A stretch of 11,382 nucleotides of DNA from Candidatus Solibacter sp. GTDB taxonomy: Bacteria > Acidobacteriota > Terriglobia > Bryobacterales > Bryobacteraceae. The position numbers were made by a program, and so were the translations under genes. The stretch is from contig JAPKZC010000990.1 in NCBI GenBank assembly GCA_026394025.1, positions 1-11,382 on the forward strand, read 5' to 3'. The notes below the pieces were generated by a model, which had not been told where the DNA came from, made no database searches, and saw only the letters and a list, made by a program, of their open reading frames with translations. Shown piece after piece: positions 1 to 6,547 of the stretch. Position 1 is the first letter of the stretch, and every line of letters begins with the position of its first letter.

Positions 1-738
1 ATGCTGGACGCGGTGGAAGCGCCCGCCGGCGAGATGACGGTGGTGCTGGGGCCGGGTTGGCCGGGGATCCTGCTGCATGAAGCGGTCGGTCATGGCTTAG
101 AGGCGGACTTCAACCGCAAGGGCGTTTCGGCCTTCAGCGGGCGCATGGGCCAGAAGGTGGCGAGCGAACTGTGCACCGTGGTGGACGATGGCACCATCGG
201 CAGCCGGCGCGGATCGCTCAATGTGGACGATGAAGGACAGCCGACCCGGCGAAACGTCCTGATCGAGAACGGCGTGCTGCGCGGCTACTTGCAGGACAAG
301 CTCTCCTGCACGTTGTTGAAGGCCGAATCGACGGGCAGCGGGCGGCGCGAAAGCTACGCCCACATCCCCATGCCCCGCATGACGAATACGTTCATGTTGG
401 CTGGAGAGAGCGATCCGGAAGAGATCATCCGCTCTGTGCCCAAGGGACTCTACTGCGTGAACTTCGGCGGCGGACAGGTGGATATCACCAGCGGCAATTT
501 CGTCTTCTCGGCATCGGAGAGCTACTTCATCGAAGACGGCATATTGACGCGTCCGGTGCGCAACGCGACGCTGATCGGCAACGGGCCGGAAGCGTTGAAA
601 TACGTCAGCATGGTGGGCAACGACCTGCGGCTGGACGAAGGCATCGGCACCTGCGGCAAGGACGGGCAGAGCGTGCCGGTGGGAGTGGGAATCCCCACCA
701 TCAAGATCGACAAAATGACCGTAGGAGGCACGGCTTGA
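1..738 (+). CDS. tldD: TldD metalloprotease subunit, C-terminal part (cut by window edge)
   Basis: Catalytic half of TldD, the zinc-protease subunit of the TldD/TldE heterodimer, which in E. coli degrades unfolded peptides and matures microcin B17. The reading frame is open from the first base. Only about 245 residues are present against roughly 480 for the family, so the N-terminal half lies left of the window and the Met at base 1 is probably internal. Visible motifs are the HExxxH zinc site HEAVGHGLE (residues 26-34), the GRRESYAHIPMPRMTNT block, the NFGGGQVDITSG block, and the conserved late Cys218 in GTCGKDGQS, expected to be the third metal ligand. The protein ends in the family-typical TVGGTA. 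The stop overlaps the TTG start of pmbA (TTGA), indicating translational coupling. Family identity is very secure. Confidence 0.96.
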   Translation: MLDAVEAPAGEMTVVLGPGWPGILLHEAVGHGLEADFNRKGVSAFSGRMGQKVASELCTVVDDGTIGSRRGSLNVDDEGQPTRRNVLIENGVLRGYLQDKLSCTLLKAESTGSGRRESYAHIPMPRMTNTFMLAGESDPEEIIRSVPKGLYCVNFGGGQVDITSGNFVFSASESYFIEDGILTRPVRNATLIGNGPEALKYVSMVGNDLRLDEGIGTCGKDGQSVPVGVGIPTIKIDKMTVGGTA

Positions 739-2087
739 GCGCCAATCACCTGTTGGAACTCGCGCAGGATATCGTGAAGCGGGCGCAGGCGGCGGGGGCG
801 AGCGACGCCGAGTGTACTATCGCCGAGGGCGAGGAGTTTTCGGCCAACGTGCGCATGCGCGAAGTGGAGAATCTGAAGGAGGCCGGATCGCGCGGCGCGG
901 GCCTGCGCATCCTGATCGGGCGGAATACGGGCGCCTCCTACACCAGCGATCTTTCGCCTGAGGGAATCGCGCACCTGGTGAAATCGGCCATCGAACTGGC
1001 CGATATCACGACCGAAGATCCGCACGCCGGGTTGCCGGACCCCGGCGAGTTCGGCACCCTGGAAGGCGACCTGGGGATGTACTCCCCGGATGTCGCGGAA
1101 CTGGATACGGCGTTCAAGATCGAGATTGCCAAGCGCGCCGAGGATGCGGCGCTGAGCAGCGATCCGCGAATCACCAATTCCGAGGGCGCTTCGTTCGATA
1201 ACTACGTGGGACGGCACATTTTCGCCAATTCGTGCGGGTTCACGGGCGAGTACCGGAGTAGCTACTGCTCCCTGAGCACCTCGCCGGTGGCGCGCGACGG
1301 CGAGAGCATGGAACGCGACTACTGGTACACCATGGCGCGCGGGTTCGCCGCGCTGGAGGCTCCCGAGTATGTCGGCCGGATGGCGGCCCAGCGCGCGCTG
1401 CGGCGGCTGAATGCGGTCAAAGTCGAGACCCAAAAAGTGCCGGTGGTGTTCGAACCGCGCACGGCGCGATCGCTGTTGGACAACATTTTCGAGGCGGTGC
1501 ACGGGATGTCCGTCTACCGGGAGGAATCGTTCCTGGCCGGCAAGCTCGGCGAAAAAGTGGCCAGCGACGATGTGACCGTGATCGACGACGGGACCCTGCC
1601 GGGGCTCTTCGGCACCTCTCCGTTCGACGATGAGGGCGTGGCCTCGCGGCGCACGGTGGTGATTGAGCGCGGCGTGCTGAAGAGTTACCTGATGAATACT
1701 TATGCGGCGCGCAAGCTGGGGATGAAGACCACTGGCAACGCGTCGCGTGGGCTCACCGGCAACGCCGGAATCGGGCACGGGAACTTTTTCCTGGAAAAGG
1801 GCGTCCAATCGCCGGAGGAGATCATCGCGGGGATTCCGAACGGGTTCTACGTGACCGAACTAATGGGGTTCGGCGTGAACGTGGTGACGGGGGATTACTC
1901 GCGCGGTGCGGCCGGGCTGTGGATCCGCAATGGGGAACTGGCGTTTGCGGTGAGCGAGGTGACCATCGCGGGTAATCTGAACGACATGCTGCCCGGCATT
2001 GAGGCAATCGGCAGCGATCTGGAGTTTCGCGGATCGGTGGCAGCGCCTACAATCAAGATGGGAGAAATGACCGTTGGTGGTAAGTAA
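735..2087 (+). CDS. pmbA: PmbA/TldE, non-catalytic partner of TldD
   Basis: Complete 450-residue TldE/PmbA protein, the same length as E. coli PmbA. It pairs with TldD to form the proteolytic chamber and, as known for the family, lacks the zinc site: where TldD has HExxxH this protein reads FEAVHGMSVYREESF. Other shared blocks are SDDVTVIDDGTLPG, SPFDDEGVASRRT, a GLTGNAG segment and the C-terminal PTIKMGEMTVGGK. The start is TTG at 735, chosen because AGGAGG at 723-728 sits 6 bases upstream and because it overlaps the tldD stop. The next gene also overlaps its 3' end, so the three form one transcription unit. The long antisense frame across this gene is a high-GC shadow. Confidence 0.96.
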   Translation: MSANHLLELAQDIVKRAQAAGASDAECTIAEGEEFSANVRMREVENLKEAGSRGAGLRILIGRNTGASYTSDLSPEGIAHLVKSAIELADITTEDPHAGLPDPGEFGTLEGDLGMYSPDVAELDTAFKIEIAKRAEDAALSSDPRITNSEGASFDNYVGRHIFANSCGFTGEYRSSYCSLSTSPVARDGESMERDYWYTMARGFAALEAPEYVGRMAAQRALRRLNAVKVETQKVPVVFEPRTARSLLDNIFEAVHGMSVYREESFLAGKLGEKVASDDVTVIDDGTLPGLFGTSPFDDEGVASRRTVVIERGVLKSYLMNTYAARKLGMKTTGNASRGLTGNAGIGHGNFFLEKGVQSPEEIIAGIPNGFYVTELMGFGVNVVTGDYSRGAAGLWIRNGELAFAVSEVTIAGNLNDMLPGIEAIGSDLEFRGSVAAPTIKMGEMTVGGK

Positions 2088-2553
2088 ACAAGCGGCTCCG
2101 AAAAAAGCACCCATCCCGCCGATGGCGATCGTGGTTGGCCTGGTGCTCCTGCTGGGCCTCGGCGGGTTCTTCTATCTCGACCGGGTGTCTAAGAAACCGC
2201 CGCCCGAACCTCCGCCGCTCACCGGAGAGGCGCGGGCGTACGCCGGCAAACTCAAGCTGACGAACGTGGAGATGAAAGCCCACGAGAGCTACCTGAAACA
2301 GAGCGTGGTGGAGATTGTGGGCAACATTCAGAACGTGGGCGACCGCGTCGTGAAGACGGTGGAAATCCGCTGCGTCTTCTACGATGCATACGGCCAGGTG
2401 GTGTTGCGCGAGCGAGTCCCCATCGTGAGTCCGAAGATCGGCGCGGTGGCGCCGGAACAGATCAAGCCGTTCCGCCTGCCCTTCGACAACGTTCCGGGCA
2501 GCTGGAATCAGGTGATGCCGCAGTTGGTGATGGCGGGGATCGAGTTCCAGTAG
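2074..2553 (+). CDS. Small membrane-anchored protein, FxLYD/DUF2393-like
   Basis: A 159-residue protein of unknown function. A short positively charged N-terminus (KQAAPKKAP) precedes one membrane segment at about residues 16-36 (rich in V, L, G). A proline-rich linker (KKPPPEPPPL) leads to a soluble domain from about residue 50 to the end. Its alternating hydrophobic pattern (VVEIVGNIQNVGDRVVKTVEIRCVF...) looks like the beta-sandwich of FxLYD or DUF2393 proteins; this is inference from pattern. With a Lys-rich N-terminus and no cleavage site, the domain is probably held outside the membrane. It starts at TTG 2074 (GTG 2077 is possible), 7 bases after GGAGAA at 2061-2066 inside the pmbA 3' end, so it is coupled to the TldD/TldE operon. 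It converges on the toxin gene with 4 bases between stops. Confidence 0.75.
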   Translation: MVVSKQAAPKKAPIPPMAIVVGLVLLLGLGGFFYLDRVSKKPPPEPPPLTGEARAYAGKLKLTNVEMKAHESYLKQSVVEIVGNIQNVGDRVVKTVEIRCVFYDAYGQVVLRERVPIVSPKIGAVAPEQIKPFRLPFDNVPGSWNQVMPQLVMAGIEFQ

Positions 2554-2557
2554 AGGG

Positions 2558-3061
2558 TCAAAGCAGGAGCTTCTCGGCGGTCGCCATCGGGAGAAACAAG
2601 GTCCGGGGCTGACTGGCGAGCGGCCGGAAACCGTGACGTTGATAGAAAGCCACGGCGTCATCGTTCTTGGCGTCCACCAGGAGCGCAAAGACTGCCGGCG
2701 GCGCCTGCAAGGTCCGGCTTGCGGCGTCGGCCAGCATCGCCGCTCCAAGGCCGCGGCCCCGAACCTTGAGGTCCACCGCCAAACGTCCGATGCGCACCGC
2801 CGGCAGGGCTGGATAGCGTGGCAGGCGCTTGATTATCTCAGGTGGAAGCTGAGGCGTAGGTATGCTCGCTGAAGCGATCGTGTAGTAAGCAGCAAGCTTG
2901 CCAGTAGCCACCTCGATCGCGACGAAACAACTGGCGACGCGACGGCGGATGTCCTGAGTGGCTTGCGTCCGCAGATAGCGGTCAAGGGCTTCTTCGCCAC
3001 AGGCGAAGGCTGCGCGGTCGTGCTGCGCGTTCAGCAACTCAACCCGGAAAGAAGGCGTCAC
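2558..3061 (-). CDS. GNAT-family toxin (TacT/AtaT-like acetyltransferase)
   Basis: A 167-residue GCN5-related N-acetyltransferase of the toxin subgroup. Characterised members (TacT, AtaT) transfer acetyl from acetyl-CoA to the amino group of aminoacyl-tRNA and block translation. Visible features are the opening CGEEALDRYLRTQA (residues 21-34), typical of this subgroup, the acetyl-CoA pyrophosphate loop RGRGLGA at 101-107, and FYQRHGF at 139-145, whose Tyr140 is the expected catalytic tyrosine. The start is GTG at 3061, overlapping the antitoxin stop (GTGA), so toxin translation is coupled to antitoxin translation. Toxin function is inferred from family and from the DUF1778 partner immediately upstream. 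The tRNA target cannot be read from the sequence. Confidence 0.92.
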   Translation of the reverse strand: MTPSFRVELLNAQHDRAAFACGEEALDRYLRTQATQDIRRRVASCFVAIEVATGKLAAYYTIASASIPTPQLPPEIIKRLPRYPALPAVRIGRLAVDLKVRGRGLGAAMLADAASRTLQAPPAVFALLVDAKNDDAVAFYQRHGFRPLASQPRTLFLPMATAEKLLL

Positions 3062-3339
3062 GCGGATCCGAACAGCTCACGGCGGCGCTTGAAGGCACGC
3101 CGGAGCGCGGGCGCAGGATCGGGCGGATTGAGAATCGCCTCGGCGATTTGGCGTTGGTCCTCCACCGAGAGGCGGATGATATCCGTCTCCTCGATGGTTC
3201 GGCAGGCGGCTTCTCGCGCGGCCGTCACCACGAAGTCCGTGAGAGTGCGCCCTTCGATTTCCGCGGCACGCTTCAGCAGCGCGTGAATGTCGGCGGGGAG
3301 TCGCGCCTCGAGACGTGCGGTAGTGGAACTTTTCTCCAT
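3058..3339 (-). CDS. DUF1778 ribbon-helix-helix antitoxin (TacA-like)
   Basis: A 93-residue antitoxin paired with the GNAT toxin. The N-terminal part (TTARLEARLPADIHALLKRAAEIEGRTLTDFVVTAA) is the ribbon-helix-helix DNA-binding domain, in which a short beta strand precedes two helices. The C-terminal part, with LSVEDQRQIAEAILNPPDPAPALRRAF, is the DUF1778 segment that in characterised pairs wraps the toxin and blocks its acetyl-CoA site. ATG at 3339 is chosen over TTG at 3357 because homology begins just after it and because TTG 3357 would lie inside the operator and upstream of the predicted transcription start. No ribosome binding site precedes the ATG, which fits a leaderless message. By family precedent the protein represses its own operon, and a palindrome overlaps the promoter. 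Confidence 0.93.
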   Translation of the reverse strand: MEKSSTTARLEARLPADIHALLKRAAEIEGRTLTDFVVTAAREAACRTIEETDIIRLSVEDQRQIAEAILNPPDPAPALRRAFKRRRELFGSA

Positions 3340-3345
3340 AGACCA

Positions 3346-3374
3346 AGCATACGGCAAATTGCCGTATGCGTCAA
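3346..3374 (-). promoter_or_regulatory. Sigma70-type promoter of the toxin-antitoxin operon
   Basis: On the minus strand TTGACG (3374-3369) and TATGCT (3351-3346) are separated by exactly 17 bases, a good match to the housekeeping consensus. Counting from the -10 box, +1 falls on or next to base 3339, the A of the antitoxin ATG, so the transcript is predicted to be leaderless. No Shine-Dalgarno sequence lies between the promoter and the ATG. Confidence 0.8.
3347..3369. promoter_or_regulatory. Palindromic operator of the toxin-antitoxin operon
   Basis: A perfect inverted repeat with 11-base arms (GCATACGGCAA and TTGCCGTATGC) around a single central A. It fills the spacer and overlaps the edges of both promoter boxes, so a bound repressor would block RNA polymerase. 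The obvious ligand is the adjacent ribbon-helix-helix antitoxin, alone or with toxin, as in known TacAT/AtaRT autoregulation. Binding is inferred; the symmetry is seen directly. Confidence 0.85.
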
Positions 3375-3408
3375 CGGTACTCTGGGAGGCTTTGGGGCAC
3401 GGCCACGC

Positions 3409-4047
3409 CTACTTGAACCGTATCCGGATGCGGTTTTCCCTGGCGCCGTAGAGCAGCTCCAGGTCCTTCATCTTCTGGTTTTCCATGGGGAAGAAGAGGA
3501 AGCCGGTGACCGGCTCTTCGATCTTCTTTTCCGGCAGCACCTTGGCGTCGAGGAGTTTCCGGAGCGGGTTCTCCTTGGCGCTGTCCTCCATGGTGGCCTT
3601 CACGCCGCTAGTGTCGGCGCCACCGCCGGCGCCGATTCCGCCGCCGCCCATGCCGATGGGGCCGCCGATACTCCAGCCGCGACTGCGCTCCGCGCCTTGC
3701 CCGCCCGGACCTTGCGTGCCGGTCAGCACCAGCGCGCCACGGCCCGCAATCTGGCTGGGCGCCATGGGCTTGGTGCGGTCGCCATCCTTATCGGTGCGCA
3801 GGATGAACTCATCGCGGTCGATGGTAATTTCCTTGGTGTACTTGGGCTCCACTCTCACCTGGGCCACGATGTAGTGCCCGGCCAGATCGTCGCCAAGCGC
3901 TTCCTTGACGGCGGCGGAATCGATGTAGATTGTGACGTTGAGAATGATGTCGTTGTTTTCGCCGCGTGCGGTGGCAGTGGTCTTTTTGGCGGCGCCGGAG
4001 ACGAGAAGCGCGGAGGCAAGAAAGGACGCAAGCAGACGCGGGACCAT
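3409..4047 (-). CDS. Exported protein of unknown function with glycine-rich loop
   Basis: A 212-residue protein that I do not recognise. The N-terminus MVPRLLASFLASALLVSGAAKK is a plausible Sec signal peptide, with cleavage around the SGA-A region. The mature part begins with a predicted beta-rich segment (NNDIILNVTIYIDSAAVKEALGDDLAGHYIVAQVRVEPKY...ITIDRDEFILRTDKDGDRTKPMAPSQIAGRGAL). A low-complexity Gly-rich stretch follows at about residues 111-144, then an acidic/Lys-rich tail with a conserved-looking VTGFLFFPMENQKMKDLELLYG. Such text is seen in envelope proteins of this kind of bacterium, but no function is claimed. ATG 4047 is preferred to TTG 4053 because AGAGG (4060-4056) is 8 bases upstream of the ATG. 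It is transcribed away from recA and toward the toxin-antitoxin module. Confidence 0.75.
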   Translation of the reverse strand: MVPRLLASFLASALLVSGAAKKTTATARGENNDIILNVTIYIDSAAVKEALGDDLAGHYIVAQVRVEPKYTKEITIDRDEFILRTDKDGDRTKPMAPSQIAGRGALVLTGTQGPGGQGAERSRGWSIGGPIGMGGGGIGAGGGADTSGVKATMEDSAKENPLRKLLDAKVLPEKKIEEPVTGFLFFPMENQKMKDLELLYGARENRIRIRFK

Positions 4048-4066
4048 CGGCAAAACCTCTGCAACA

Positions 4067-4072
4067 ATTATA
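4067..4072 (-). promoter_or_regulatory. -10 box of the exported-protein gene
   Basis: The minus strand reads a perfect TATAAT here, which would place the transcription start near 4060, right at the AGAGG ribosome binding site of the gene starting at 4047. No convincing -35 box is seen at the usual distance. The box faces away from the recA -10 box only 8 bases away. Confidence 0.5.
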
Positions 4073-4077
4073 GCGGC

Positions 4078-4086
4078 TGGTACAAT
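4078..4086 (+). promoter_or_regulatory. Extended -10 promoter element of recA
   Basis: TGG directly before TACAAT forms an extended -10 element (TGnTANAAT) and compensates for the lack of a clear -35 box. The predicted start is near 4093, giving a leader of about 30 bases with AGGAG at 4107-4111. No SOS box of the E. coli (CTGT-N8-ACAG) or Bacillus type could be found around it. Confidence 0.55.
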
Positions 4087-4122
4087 ATCTCTTTACCCCC
4101 AATTCCAGGAGCAATACCCAAC

Positions 4123-5190
4123 ATGGATGAAAAGGAGCGCTCGCGCGCTTTAGAACTCGCCCTCAGCCAGATTGAGAAACAGTTTGGCAAGGGCTCGATC
4201 CTGCGTCTGGGGTCTAAGGACGCCATTGTACCGGTTTCGGTGATCTCGACGGGCTCGATTTCGCTGGACGCCGCGCTGGGTGTGGGCGGCTTCCCTCGCG
4301 GCCGCATCAACGAGATTTTCGGACCGGAGTCTTCGGGCAAAACGACGATTGCCCTGCAGGTGATCGCCGAAGCGCAGAAGGCCGGCGGCATCGCCGCGTT
4401 CATCGACGTGGAGCACGCCTTGGATCCAGCCTACGCGCGGAAGTTGGGAGTGGATGTGGACAACCTGCTGGTGTCGCAGCCCGATTACGGCGAGCAGGCG
4501 CTGGAAATCACGTCGCACCTGATCGCCTCCGGACAAATCGACGTGCTGGTGGTGGACTCGGTGGCGGCGTTGGTTCCGAAATCGGAACTCGACGGCGAGA
4601 TGGGAGACAGCCACATGGGGTTGCAGGCGCGCCTGATGTCGCAGGCGTTGCGCAAACTCACGGGTTCGGTGAGCAAGTCGAACACGTGCCTGATTTTCAT
4701 CAATCAGATCCGCGAGAAGATCGGAGTGATGTTCGGCAATCCGGAAACCACCACGGGCGGGCGCGCGCTGAAGTTCTATGCGTCAATACGCCTGGACATC
4801 CGGCGCATCGCGGCCATCAAGGACGGGGACGCGATGGTGGGCAATCGTACCAAGGTGAAGGTGGTCAAGAACAAGGTGGCCTCGCCATTCCGCGAGGCGG
4901 AGTTCGACATCATCTACGGCGAAGGGGTTTCCAAGGAAGGCGACCTGATGGATCAGGGAGTGGGGCAGAACATCATCGAGAAGAGCGGTTCCTGGTTCAG
5001 CTACAAGGGTGAGCGGATCGGCCAGGGACGCGAGAATGCGCGGCAGTTCCTGAAGGACAATCAGGACATCCGGCGCACCATCGATACCGAGGTACGCAAG
5101 GCGTTGGGCCTGATCAAGCCGGACGGCGCGCCGGTATCGGCGCCAGTGGAAACTGCGGCGGCGGCCAAACCGGTTCAGGCACGGCGCTAG
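4123..5190 (+). CDS. recA: RecA recombinase
   Basis: A 355-residue RecA, the normal family length. It forms ATP-dependent filaments on single-stranded DNA, carries out strand exchange and, where an SOS system exists, triggers LexA-type self-cleavage. Visible features are Walker A GPESSGKT (67-74), catalytic Glu97 in VEHALDP, Walker B LVVDS with Asp145, the L2 DNA-binding loop MFGNPETTTGGRALKFYAS, and the C-terminal core IEKSGSWFSYKGERIGQGRENA, followed by a short Ala/Pro-rich tail ending QARR instead of the acidic tail of E. coli RecA. The ATG at 4123 has AGGAG 11 bases upstream. In-frame sequence further upstream is antisense to the divergent gene and not part of recA. A RecA-like gene starts 21 bases after the stop. 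Confidence 0.98.
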   Translation: MDEKERSRALELALSQIEKQFGKGSILRLGSKDAIVPVSVISTGSISLDAALGVGGFPRGRINEIFGPESSGKTTIALQVIAEAQKAGGIAAFIDVEHALDPAYARKLGVDVDNLLVSQPDYGEQALEITSHLIASGQIDVLVVDSVAALVPKSELDGEMGDSHMGLQARLMSQALRKLTGSVSKSNTCLIFINQIREKIGVMFGNPETTTGGRALKFYASIRLDIRRIAAIKDGDAMVGNRTKVKVVKNKVASPFREAEFDIIYGEGVSKEGDLMDQGVGQNIIEKSGSWFSYKGERIGQGRENARQFLKDNQDIRRTIDTEVRKALGLIKPDGAPVSAPVETAAAAKPVQARR

Positions 5191-5211
5191 GCAGGCAGCC
5201 CGCAGCAACCT

Positions 5212-5942
5212 ATGAAGAAGGAAGAGGAGCGGCAGCGGGCCATCTTGTTGCGGCTGGCCCGGATGCAAACGCCCTCGGGCGCGCCGGATGCTTTCTTCCC
5301 GTCGGGCTTCCACGCGCTCGATCAGGCGCTTGGCTCGGGATTTCCACGGGGCCATATGGTGGAACTTTTTGGGCCATCGGGCTGTGGGAAAACCACACTC
5401 GCGATGCAGTGCGTGGCGGGTGCCCAGAAAAATGGACTGACGGCCGCGTGGATCGATGCCGACCATACCTTCGACCCGGCCTACGCGGCGCGTCTGGGCG
5501 TGGACATGGAGCGTGTGCCCTTCGCCCAGCCGGCAACCGCGGAGCAGGGCATGGAGATCGCGCGTCAGCTAACGGGCTCGGGTGCGGTGGACCTGGTGGT
5601 GGTGGACTCAGCCGCGGCACTCGTGCCACTGCTGGAACTGGAGGCCGGAATCGGCAACGACGCTCCGGGCCTGCACAGCCATTGCGTCAGACGTTGGTGA
5701 AATCCGGCACCTGCGTGCTGTTTCTCAACCAGATGCGCAACCGGCCGGAGACCTCTTTGGGAGAGGGCGAGACCAGTGCGGGCGGAGCGCCGCTCAAGCT
5801 TTTCGCCGCCGTGCGCATTGCGCTCGTGCCGTTCGGGGGAAGCCGGCTTGCCTTGCGCGTGCGGAAAAACAGGGTCGCGGAGAGCACTTCGGATCGCGCG
5901 TTAGAGTGGCAGCGGGGTGTCGGATTCGTGGAAAGCCCATAA
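5212..5942 (+). CDS. Short RecA-like ATPase, frameshifted as read
   Basis: A second RecA-family gene immediately after recA, about 243 residues when its two frames are joined. It has Walker A GPSGCGKTT (54-62), Walker B VVVDS with Asp132, an L2-like segment (GEGETSAGGAPLKLFAAVRI) and a short end, VRKNRVAESTSDRALEWQRG, so the RecA C-terminal domain is absent. The catalytic Glu of the RecA motif AEHALDP is Asp84 here (ADHTFDP). Frame 1 runs to a stop at 5698-5700. Homology resumes at 5682 in the -1 frame (LRQTLVKSGTCVLFLNQMR), so the break is at about 5677-5684. Compared with RecA several residues are also missing there, so more than one base may be lost. It is similar in size and shape to ImuA/SulA-type RecA relatives, but no imuB or dnaE2 follows. 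There is no clear ribosome binding site. Confidence 0.75.
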
Positions 5943-6011
5943 AATTGGGGGTTCCAGAGCACGTTGCACAAAAAACCTGCGGAAAATCAAGGGTTTTGGC
6001 TTGTTTTGCCC

Positions 6012-6040
6012 TTTACATCCCCATCCTCTTCCCTTATCAT
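6012..6040 (+). promoter_or_regulatory. Promoter of the HU-family gene
   Basis: TTTACA (6012-6017) and TATCAT (6035-6040), each one mismatch from consensus, are separated by exactly 17 bases. The start is predicted near 6047, giving a leader of about 94 bases before the ATG at 6141. The gene is therefore probably transcribed independently of recA. Confidence 0.6.
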
Positions 6041-6140
6041 TGATTACGTTCAAGCCTTGGGCTCGTTGGAGTTCCGAGGCTGAAAGTTGTTCGATGGCAA
6101 ACGTGGCGCGCAGCGCTACGAGAGAATCATAAGGAGAAAT

Positions 6141-6446
6141 ATGGCGAATCAGAGGATGACCCAGACGCAGCTGGTACGGTCGCTCGCGGAAGCCTGCGAA
6201 GTCAGCAACAAGGTGGCCCGTGCGTTTCTGGACACACTGTCCAGCACGGCGATCGCGGAGGTGAAGAAGAACGCCGTGTTCGTGCTGCCCGGCCTAGGGC
6301 GGCTGGTAAAGGTGTCCCGCAAAGCTCGCATGGGGCGCAACCCGGCGACAGGCGTGGCCATCAAGATCGCGGCCAAAAATGTCGTGAAGTTCCGCGTGGC
6401 CAAGAGCGCGAAAGACGCGATTGTGCCGCCGAAGAAGGCGAAGTAG
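6141..6446 (+). CDS. HU/IHF-family nucleoid DNA-binding protein
   Basis: A 101-residue member of the HU/IHF family, small basic dimers that bend and compact DNA. The N-terminal helices (TQTQLVRSLAEACEVSNKVARAFLDTLSSTAIAEVKKN) and the beta-arm region (FVLPGLGRLVKVSRKARMGRNPATGVAIKIAAKNVVKFRVAKSAKDAI) are clear. The arm-tip motif RNPATG, containing the intercalating proline, is intact. A short basic tail (VPPKKAK) is added. ATG 6141 is chosen over an upstream in-frame ATG at 6087 because AAGGAG (6131-6136) directly precedes it and family homology starts there. The sequence does not separate HU-alpha, HU-beta and IHF types. It is followed by a strong intrinsic terminator. Confidence 0.94.
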   Translation: MANQRMTQTQLVRSLAEACEVSNKVARAFLDTLSSTAIAEVKKNAVFVLPGLGRLVKVSRKARMGRNPATGVAIKIAAKNVVKFRVAKSAKDAIVPPKKAK

Positions 6447-6480
6447 TCGATTCCAGAACGTTGTGCCTGTAAGGAGAAAA

Positions 6481-6521
6481 CCCCGCGAAGCCCAACAGGC
6501 CTCGCGGGGTTGTTTTTGTTT
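6481..6521. terminator. Bidirectional intrinsic terminator between HU gene and tatA
   Basis: An 8-bp perfect stem, CCCCGCGA with TCGCGGGG (6481-6488 and 6502-6509), continues inward with GCC/GGC. On the + strand it is followed by a T-rich run (6510-6521), ideal for ending the HU transcript. On the - strand it is followed by TTTT, so it can also end tatA transcription. Confidence 0.9.
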
Positions 6522-6547
6522 GCGGAACTCTTGAAGCCGAGACGAAC

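Noticed and set aside
522..1808. 428-codon open frame antisense to pmbA
   Set aside because: Pmba is unmistakable on the other strand. The antisense protein is Arg/His-rich with no recognisable motif, as expected for shadow frames in high-GC DNA.
3148..4122. Long in-frame extension upstream of the recA ATG
   Set aside because: It runs antisense through the exported-protein gene, lacks RecA homology, and crosses the recA promoter; ATG 4123 has its own ribosome binding site.
4061..4122. SOS/LexA operator upstream of recA
   Set aside because: Neither the CTGT-N8-ACAG nor the CGAAC-type box is present. The near symmetry there is explained by two opposed -10 boxes.
5965..6005. Possible terminator after the RecA paralog
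   Set aside because: Only an imperfect AAAACC/GGTTTT pairing with a long loop is present, and there is no convincing stem followed by a U tract.
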